A stretch of 11,431 nt of DNA from Hyphochytrium catenoides (Eukaryota > Sar > Hyphochytriomycetes > Hyphochytriales > Hyphochytriaceae). This document shows, in pieces, positions 1-7,866 of this stretch; within the stretch, counting starts at the first letter, position 1; every line of letters starts with the position of its first letter. Where the stretch lies: NCBI GenBank assembly GCA_900088475.1, contig FLMG01000474.1, positions 1-11,431 of the forward strand, read 5' to 3'. A model generated the notes under the pieces. The model did not search any database, was not told the DNA's origin, and was given only the letters and a program-made list of their open reading frames with translations. The position numbers and the translations under genes are program-made.

Positions 1-129
1 TCTCTCTCTCTCTCTCACACACACTCTCTCACTAACTCTGTCTCTATCTCTCTCACACACTCTCTCTCTCTCTCTCACTCTCTCTTTCTCTCTCTCTCTC
101 TCTTACACTCTCACTAACTCTCTCTCTCT
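1..129. repeat. TC-rich microsatellite, interrupted by AC runs
   Basis: Almost the whole stretch is (TC)n on the plus strand, broken by short ACACAC runs and by ACTAACTC interruptions. It is a compound, imperfect dinucleotide repeat that starts at the first base of the window, so its true length is unknown. It lies beyond the 3' end of the calcium-pump gene. No coding potential is visible. Confidence 0.95.
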
Positions 130-706
130 AGTATATAACTCTCTCGTAGAATCTTATTTATAAATTTCTGATTCTGACGTATCCCTGGATCCTTGGCTTC
201 GTTGTAGTAGTACCTTGGCACTCTGTTTTACCTAAACTAAATTCGCTGTACACCCTAACTACAGAAGCGAAGACCGTTAGCGGCTTATGGAGACATTCTG
301 ACTTGTTGTTGCCAGTTTACTACCGTTACCGGTCATATAATCCGTTACTGGTGCAGCATCAACTCTGATAAGAGAAGCTCTTGTGCCTTTGACGAGTGTG
401 GACGGAAGTGCACAGCAGAGCTTGTCACCTTATTATGGTTTGGCCCCAAGGAAGAAGTGTAGCTTCGAGGGACTCGTGATCTCATGGGAGAGCAGCCGCA
501 TCCTTGCATTGAGGGCCTGCGGTCTAAAAGGACGAACTATAGCTTGTACGGTGTCATATTTATGCTCACATTCTAGGGAATGAGAAAGTACTCATGAACT
601 GTTAGCTGATGGCTGAGACGGCCATAAATATCTGAAGTGCAGGAGAGATGGCAACGAACGTACAAATGTCTCACGATAATGCCGTCCCCGAAGCCGCACT
701 TGTTGT
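130..706. other. 3' flank of the calcium-ATPase gene, no gene seen
   Basis: This stretch follows the TGA stop of the minus-strand pump and should contain its 3' UTR and the downstream spacer. I see no exact AATAAA on the minus strand; AT-rich words such as ATAAAT (near 565 and 625) and TATAAATAAG (near 155) are the closest candidates for a polyadenylation signal. The only open frame of note, on the plus strand at 383-583, begins with GTG, resembles nothing I know and is probably chance. Confidence 0.6.
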
Positions 707-3700
707 TCAGCTTTCCACCTTAACCGACACAGGGGAAGACTCCACGAGAACATAGGGCGCTACAGCGTCTCGCCCTGGTTCATGGACCTCTACAGGTACT
801 AGCGCTTCTTTCTCCACCGTTATGGGGCCTGGAGCTGGACGTCCTCCTGGGTGGCCCTCGGATGCTGCCGCTCGCGTCGGGGAGCTCCTCGACTGTCGAA
901 AAACTCTGAGGGCTTGTAGCTGGGTTCTTAAACGTCGGAGACCTCGGGTCCACAGGACCTCGCCCTTTGCTTGACCTCCAGAAGGATAGGATCTGATGGC
1001 TTTCATCCACTTTGGCAACAAGCGTTTGCCGGCCAAGCGGAAGAGGAAGCCAGCGGGTATGCTATACATGCCAAAGAGCACATAGCGGCCGATGTCAGAC
1101 GGTACTAGAAGGAAGAACATCATTGAACCCCCACCTGCTGAAGCCTATCGCGACACAAGCTAAGTATTGTTCTGCAGACAATGCGACACAGTTAAAAGCC
1201 CTTCCTCCAAAGGTGACGACGATAATCTGCGTGATTTGCTGGAAAATCCAAACGTAGACAAAAGGATAGTTCTCTCGCAGTCCAGCAAAGATATTAAGCT
1301 CATCGTGAACCTTCCGAGAGTTCAGCTCGTTCCAGAGAGTGAACTGCACGAACGTATTATAGACTAGAGTGTAATGGACACTGCCTTCCTCCTCTCTCAG
1401 CACATCATCGCTAAGGATTATGTCACCGCGCTCAACGCCAAACAACTCATGACCTACAAAGATAAGGACAAAGAGGACTGCGGCACGAGATAAGATAATG
1501 TTGTCTATGGGTCTCAATCACCCTCTTACCGCATAGCTGTAAAGCCCCTTGGCCCAAGATGTGCTTGAACATCTTCCGCGAAATGAGTGGCTTGGTTCGC
1601 GGGTACGGCCTTCGGCGCAGAAGCTCTTCTTGGGGCTTTTCAGTTGCAAAAGCCCATGAAGCCACAGGATCGGTCACCAGGTTGATCCACAGAAGCTGAA
1701 TCGGCGTGAGCACTGAGAACTGGACTACACAGGCAGAGACTACCGCCACGACAACTGCAACAAGGTTCACTGTGAGTTGGAACTGGACAAATTTCGCGAC
1801 GCTGTCGTAGGTGTTACGACCCCACGCAATTGCACTGACTATAGATGCGAAGTCATCGTCCATTAAGACGATGTCGGACGCATCTCTTGCCACTGATGTA
1901 CCACATTTCCCCATAGCAAAGCCGACGTCGGCTGCAGATAGAGCTGGTCTGTGTGAAGCAGATTTGGGAAGAAGACTCAGCCGACAGGCAGAGGAGGAAA
2001 TCGAAGGCATTAACTTACGCATCATTAGTCCCATCTCCTGTCACAGCCACCACCTGGGGACCTTGAGAGGCCAGGGTGGAGCCCTTGATGCCAGTCACTA
2101 AGTGGAACTTATCTTGAGGCGTAGACCTAGCCAACACTCGTAGATTGGGCCATATCGTGTCGAAAGCGTCTCTATCAAGGCTCCCATCGCTGAGATGGTC
2201 ACGAGAACGGAGGCCATTTGACAGCGTTAGTCCACGTCTAGACCACGATGACAGCCACCGCGCAGCTCTTAAACTTTACCTGCGTAACACTTTCGATCGG
2301 AAAGTCGCTCCCTCCATTGCTACGGCCTCAACAGCGTCGCAGGAGGCGTCAATGATGCCACACTTCTTGGCTATCGCAACCGCGGTCTCAAGCTTATCGC
2401 CTGTGACCATGCGCACAGTTATCCCAGCCTCTTTGCACTTAGTTATGGCTGGAGGAACCTCAGGCCGCACTGGATCTTCAATGCCAACTATTGCCAACAG
2501 CGTCAGCTTAGACTCCACATCCGTCACGCTGGCCGTGTCATTAGGGACTTCGATGTTCTTATATGCCAAAGCTAGTGTCCTCAGCCCCTCGCGCGCCAAT
2601 GAGAGGATGACGTCTGTCGGACGAGGATCCACTTAGTCTCTACCATATAAACCCAAGCACGCCATATGGGGCCTTCAACTAGGACATGCTGACTGAAACA
2701 AGGGAAGATCGCCTCCAAATAACTGCAAGCATGCGGGACGTGGCGGACATACCATTTGTGAGCCGCTCTTTGTCTGTCTCGAGTAGCGCTTCCACGCGTC
2801 CATCAGGATGGTAGATAGAAGAACACAGCTTCAAAACAACCTCCGCAGCTCCCTAGGATATCAAAGAAGAAGCGTCCCTCTCTTGAGATCATACCCATTG
2901 AGCCTGTCATATGTAATATGTATGAGGTTTGGTCGCTACCTTGGTGAAGGCAAGAGACTTCCCTTGCTCATCGACCAACACGGACATCGTCTTTCGTTTG
3001 GAGTCAAAGGTAAACATACGCTTAACGGGTGCACCTGGGAACAAAAGGCGTAGGTCAGCGAACACTAAACAGTAGTAAGGACCTTCCGTCGGATGGATGC
3101 CCTTACCATCGCGAAGGGATCGATAGTTAGCTCCACTATCACTCAGTAGACGCAAGAGAGCGCATTCAGTCCGACTTCCGCTTAGCTGAACCGCTCCGTT
3201 CACAATTGTTAGGTCGGCTGTGGAGTTCACAGCTATAGACTTGAAAAGAGTGTCTCGAAAGGCATCACCGACGCTCTGGCAACAGGCATGGCATGGTCAG
3301 CGCATTGCCGGTATATCTGCTATAGGGCATCGTCGGCGTGATAAGCTATCTTCTGACAATCCTACCTTGACATTCTCTGGAGGAATCAAAGATCCAGCCC
3401 AAACCCTAGTGACTGTCATTGAGTTCGTGGTCAGCGTTCCTGTCTTGTCGGAACAGATCGTGGTTGCGCTCCCCATTGTCTCGCAGGCAGTGAGATGGCG
3501 CACAAGGTTACGGTCCTGCAACATCTTCTTGACGGAAACAGACAGAGAGATCGTGACAGCTAACGGGAGGCCCTCCGGAATCGCGGCTATGACAATCGTA
3601 AGGGACGTTATGAAGACGTCCATAAGCTCCTCAACAGCGCAACGTGCGTCGCAGCTTGCCACCTGTGGAGCTGGTGCATTAGTCATTGCGACTTCTAACG

Positions 3701-5280
3701 CTGACCCACAGAGCTCGTCGACCTTACCCTATAGTTGTCCCATACATAGTTCTCAAGGCAAAACCTAATCGTCATTATAATTAGCGTAAGAGCTCCCGCC
3801 AGGATGCCAGCCTTCCCAACCCAGATAGTTAGCTGGTTGAGCTTGGACTGCAGAGGTGATAGCTCCTCCTCCTGCATCATAAGTGGTAAACTCACTGTCA
3901 AACAAAGAAAGGTGAAACGTGAGAGCAACACGGTATGTACCTCCTCTTCTTCCTCTTGAGACATTCCTGGCTTGACTAGCTTCGAAGCAGAAGCTGGGTC
4001 GTCGACAGGGTTTTGTGGGACAGGAATTTGCTTGTTTATGAGCTGACGGATAATGCCTGCTTGGGACCGGGGCCCAACGGCTAGAACCAGTACATGTCCA
4101 AAGCCAGACATAACCTGTTGCACGGGACACAGCATCAGATCCACGTCCCTGCAGTACCAAAAGCAAACGTGTCTACCTTTGTGCCAGAGAGACAGATCGG
4201 GTTCTTGACAAAATCCTTCTCCACAAGATCTGCCTCTCCAGTCATCGCGCTCTCATCAATTTGTATGTTGTTGCCTTGAAGCATGAAGACATCGGCAGGC
4301 AGAATATCCCCCGTCTGCAGCGAGAGGTGTCCAGTGCGAGCTGTTCTTAGCTCAAAAACTTTTGGAGGAGCAGTGAGGAGACGGAGTACGGTTACCTCTA
4401 TGATAAGAATGTCCCCAACCAATAGCTTCAGCTTTGATATCTCTACTGTGGAGCCATCTCTAACGACCTTCACTGGCTCGTCATTGCTCACAGCATACAG
4501 ACTCTCGAACTGTATGGATAGGGAAAAAGAAGGACCGTCAGCCTTTGATGCAGGAAAGAAGCCCGGGAAGAGCTGACAAATGGGCCCACCTGCTTCTCTT
4601 TCCTATAGTCGTTGATAGCATCCGCCAAGACCACGATAAGAACAGCGACGAGTACCGCCAACCCTGCAGAGATACTTGCTTAAAGTGCAATTTATAGAGT
4701 CGATGCTAAAGGTAAGCCCAAACCTTCGATCCATTCGATCTCTGGATGCGTGCCGAAGACGCTTCCCACTACAATGGACGCCACACCCGCCACAGTCAGG
4801 CTCTTCAGGGTAATATCATCATAGGCATCCCACATGAGCTTCCAGAAGGGATCTCGCTTGCGTTCGGGAATGCGGTTGACGCCGAAGACGGTCTCCCGAC
4901 TAAAGGCAAGAAGGGTACAACAGGTTAGCTACATACAGCTCCATTGTGCATCTCGAGGACGCGTCTCTCACCTATGGAGGTCCTCAGCATTGTCCGCGGC
5001 TAATCCGTCGTGCCCATCCACATTTAGGGCCCTCAATAAACCCTCAACCCCTCCAAACTCTGCCTTGATAACGTCATGGACTGGTGTCGGAGTAAGAAGG
5101 TGTGATATGCAATGTTAGTCCGTACAATCATGGTGGTTTAGTTCCAGCTAGTGGCCAAGAGACGTCTGTTCCTGCTGCCTTGTACTCACCATCCTCAGAA
5201 CCAGCTTGGACCAGATGTTGGAGCCGTTCCGGACCTACATTAAACCTTTTTGGCGGTGCGGATAACGACATGCTTGCCAT
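707..5280 (-). CDS. PMCA: P2B-type (PMCA-like) calcium-transporting ATPase, 17 exons
   Basis: ATP-driven Ca2+ export pump, expected in the plasma or another non-ER membrane. Exons (minus strand): 5280-5190, 5080-4972, 4899-4724, 4663-4590, 4509-4396, 4314-4177, 4114-3941, 3871-3728, 3662-3366, 3275-3107, 3034-2940, 2852-2753, 2613-2280, 2189-2019, 1948-1530, 1477-1135, 1061-707. All introns are GT-AG and 52-139 nt long; the frame holds at every junction, giving about 1,100 residues, normal for PMCAs. Visible motifs: M1 about 96-116 and M2 126-144; actuator loop TGEA 213-216; acidic linker before M3; M4 PEGL 369-372; phosphorylation motif DKTGTLT with Asp412; KGA, formed across the exon 11/12 join; DPVRPEV 607-613; TGDK 631-634; [11 protein letters not shown] from 722; M5-M10 from about 783 to 992. 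The C-terminal tail resembles the animal calmodulin-binding segment. Start chosen: ATG at 5280 in a CCATGG context; a second ATG lies three codons downstream. The N-terminus is the least certain part. Oddities: TGEA instead of TGES, and NLVTD in M6. Confidence 0.93.
890..964 (-). other. Calmodulin-binding autoinhibitory segment of the Ca2+-ATPase
   Basis: Residues about 1016-1040 of the pump, in the last exon, read [20 protein letters not shown] followed by VFRQS. This parallels the C-terminal calmodulin-binding region of animal PMCAs: an anchor Trp (1020), a basic amphipathic helix, and a second aromatic anchor (Phe1037) 17 residues later, the 1-18 spacing. In that family the segment holds the pump inactive until Ca2+/calmodulin binds. 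Function here is inferred from similarity only. The roughly 60 residues after it are low-complexity, rich in Pro, Gly and Ala, and unrecognised. Confidence 0.75.
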
Positions 5281-5293
5281 GGCCAGCTCTTTG

Positions 5294-6005
5294 CTAAGGC
5301 CGACGCAGGCAAAGTTCAAGAAAAGACGGTGGGGGGGCTCCGAATTGGCATTAGCGGAGGAGCTCTACTACCCTCAGCTGCCGAGCTCAACAAGAAAGGT
5401 GGGCGCAGAGTAGTAGGATGAGGCAGCAAAAGTGACAGTGGCTCGAGTCACCAAAGCAAGCGGGCTTATGGCGCGATGCTCTGCCAGATTGTTCGGGCAT
5501 CAAGCGCTACCTGTTGCTCATTAGCCGCGAGAGCAATGCTCTCTCTCAATCGCGCTGGCAGATGCTAGCGCTCGTACGATGGGCGCACCTAGACCCTTAG
5601 TCTCTTTAGCCTGTCTCCCACGCGCTCTTAGTCAGAGGCCGCCAGCCAGCCCAGACGCCTGGGCTTGGTTGCCATCACCATCCTGTGCGGGCAGAGAGAG
5701 AGGCTGGGACGAGCTCCCCGTGGACCTTTTCCGTCTCAGCTACCAGTATCAATCAGAATAAGCCATCGATAACTTTAGACTCAGAGATGAGTGCGGCCGG
5801 TCCGAATAGACAGGTTCAATTGGGCTTGTAACGGACGTCCCCATAAATTCGATTGTTTTCTTCTTAGGCCGCCGTGCCGAGCGCGGGCAGATGTGGTCAG
5901 CGCGATGGCAGAAGTATCCAGCAGATCAGAGCCATCAATCAGTTGGTCAGGCAGAGCTGATGACTGCTTCTTCTTTCCTTTGTAACGTTCGAAAGCTTCA
6001 CTCAC
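5294..6005 (-). other. Possible 5' UTR intron of the Ca2+-ATPase gene
   Basis: On the minus strand a consensus donor GTGAGT lies at 6005-6000. A pyrimidine-rich stretch ending CCTTAG (AG at 5295-5294) lies 13 nt upstream of the chosen ATG. Together they could delimit a leader intron of about 712 nt, far longer than the 52-139 nt introns in the coding part. First introns in 5' UTRs are often longer than others, but no transcript evidence is visible, so this is only a candidate. Confidence 0.2.
5471..5571. repeat. Imperfect inverted repeat with an internal hairpin
   Basis: TCTGCCAG (5480-5487) is complementary to CTGGCAGA (5555-5562), and GCGC flanks both outer ends. Inside the pair is a near-perfect palindrome, GAGAGCA-A-TGCTCTC (5529-5543), with 7 bp arms. 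The elements could fold as a nested stem-loop or be paired binding sites in the divergent promoter region. The arms are short enough that chance cannot be excluded. Confidence 0.4.
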
Positions 6006-7410
6006 GCCACGCCTAGTACTGAAGGTTGAGCTCTTTTTCTGCTACTGATATCTTTGCATGAGGGTGGGAGGAAGGGCGAGAAGCGATCGCCGGTCATCAG
6101 ATGACGATGATTTCAATCATTAATATCAAGCAGAAGATCTGCCAGCAGATTTCTCTACTAGCTTGCTTCATCTCGTCGACACTTAGATTGTGTTGTTGAG
6201 TATCAATATGATGAGAATCTCGGGCAGAATGAGTGGAGAACCAATGATGACGATCAGCAGCAGGTCGGCAACTTGATAGCTGTTGGGAGCGGCGCGGGTT
6301 CCGGAGGGAGGGCGGAAAGCTTGAGTGATTAACTTTAAGCTTGAGAAAGGGCCTTAGGGTGGGAGGAAAGAGTAGGATGGTATGAAGTGAAGATTATTAT
6401 GTCCGATCCCCCATCACCAGTTAGTGCATTGTCTTAGTTAAGGCAACAAGTACTGGCCTGTGAGTCTTCTCAGAACTGAAGTTCGTCGTGGTGTCAGCAT
6501 TTGCGCTGTTTCTTTCCGTTAGAAAGAGTTGCTCTGGGGTGGTGACTGTTGCTCTAGGCAAGAGATGGCCTAGCAACCATCAGGATAATACGGAGCATTC
6601 ATTGTAATAATGATTTAGGTCTCTGGCAGAGGATGTTCTCCTAATAAATTAACACAGCCACCGGCTGCCGTTAGGTACATTACATCTTCTGAACCACAAT
6701 AGGAGCACGACAGTACCATCATTCATCGTCATTGAAGGGCAGGTGCATGCAGCACGGAAAAGAAGCCCGTGTATCATCGCTGAAACCCGTCGTGCTGTTG
6801 CGGATGCTGCAACAGAAGCCAGTTCCTGAATGTGGGCTAGGCTACTGGCACTTCTCCGTTCGCTTATTAGTCTTCCATGGCCCAATTTTCCGATGAACTG
6901 ATTTAGGTGTCTTGGTGGTTGGTGATGGTTTATCTTCGCGGTGACCGGCGCACTCACAAGCAAGTAGAGGAACACTTATGTCCAGTGCACTTCTCCAAGA
7001 TTCATTAAAATAATAACGATGTACGGAAACAACCACTCCTCCTCATAATACGTGAACTGAAGACGTTTACTTCTGCTGCTCGGTGCTGCTCCCTTCAATC
7101 GGAGTGGGAGTGATGATATTATCTTGCTGCTTGTTGATCTCTTAGTAGTCTTGAGGAACTGAAGTAAGAACTGACGATCAGCAGTCCATGCCTCCTGCCG
7201 CGGGACGAAGATCAACCACCACTAGGGAGGAGGAGACCACCCTGATAAACCCAAGAAGAAGAAAGTGCTCTGTAGGTACGATGTAGCTTGTACACAGGTC
7301 TGGACTCCAGGGGTACATCTGGAAGACGTAGGTATGGGTTTGAAGTGAGAAGCTTTTCCCGCGCAAAACGGTCTTGCTCCGTCTGTCCCACAGAAGCTTC
7401 GGCGCTTTGG

Positions 7411-7509
7411 CTCTTTGCCCTCCCTCTCCTCTCTCACGGTCTCTCTCCTGGCTCTGGCTCTCCCTGTCTCTCCGTGTCTCTCCCTTTCTCTCTCCTAACC
7501 CCCGTTCCC
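7411..7509 (+). promoter_or_regulatory. Pyrimidine-rich tract upstream of MUTYH
   Basis: About 100 nt of mostly C and T, with repeated CTCTC, TCTCC and CCCT words, lies about 360-460 nt upstream of the MUTYH ATG. Tracts like this are common in eukaryotic core promoters and 5' leaders. It also resembles the simple repeats at both window ends, so it may be only a degraded microsatellite. No transcription start can be read from sequence alone. Confidence 0.3.
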
Positions 7510-7608
7510 GCTAAAGTCTGGCGCTGATTGGTGCGGCGGATAGCTGGTTGTTTCTCAAGTCCAGACTATAGAAAGGCTTGGAAAGAAGAGAAGGTTGCAC
7601 AGCTCTGG

Positions 7609-7668
7609 ATGCGAAGTCCTGCTGCTCTCCCGCTACCTCGTCTCTTCCTTTCCGGGTTGATGCCTTAG
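7609..7668 (+). other. Short upstream ORF in the probable MUTYH leader
   Basis: ATG at 7609 opens a 19-codon frame ending in TAG at 7666-7668, about 200 nt before the MUTYH ATG and in the same reading frame as it. The peptide MRSPAALPLPRLFLSGLMP is hydrophobic with scattered Arg and no acidic residue. If transcription starts upstream of it, it could act as a translation-attenuating uORF. A mitochondrial-leader role by splicing is conceivable but unsupported. Confidence 0.25.
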
Positions 7669-7866
7669 TGACGGTTCTTGCCTATTCCCTTCCCTGAAGT
7701 TTCGAACCGCCAGAGCAGCAAACGCTATCATTGCTGTCCAGAGCCCTGTCTAACCGGTGGTCCTGTCCCGACCCTCAAGAAAAGAAGCCTCTCCTTTCTT
7801 CAGCTCACAGAGAGGCCTAACTCCTTCACTTTCCCTTGTTTCCTCTCTCACTTGTTTGAAGGGTAC

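Larger units (their letters stand above)
5281..7866. other. Divergent intergenic region, no convincing gene
   Basis: This 2.6 kb lies between the starts of the two divergent genes, so it should contain both promoters and 5' UTRs. The open frames in it are short, mostly lack ATG starts and match no family I recognise. Base composition changes along it: G+C-richer and C-rich at about 5460-5760, then mixed sequence with many GATGA/CATCA words at 6060-6620, then a pyrimidine-rich tract near 7411-7509. I see no TATA box I would defend, no tRNA and no mobile element. Confidence 0.6.

Noticed and set aside
383-583. 66-codon open frame on the plus strand
   Set aside because: It starts with GTG, has no family likeness, and lies in the 3' flank of the pump; probably chance.
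707-5280. Reading the fragmented pump frames as a decayed pseudogene
   Set aside because: Every break coincides with a GT-AG intron of similar size, phases match, and all catalytic motifs are intact after joining.
5781-6005. 74-codon minus-strand frame with a KGKKK-rich start
   Set aside because: It has no ATG and matches nothing I recognise. It also overlaps a consensus splice donor at its 5' end, so it may lie within a leader intron.
6649-6975. 108-codon minus-strand frame in the intergenic region
   Set aside because: No conserved motif, and codon content looks random; not supportable as a gene.
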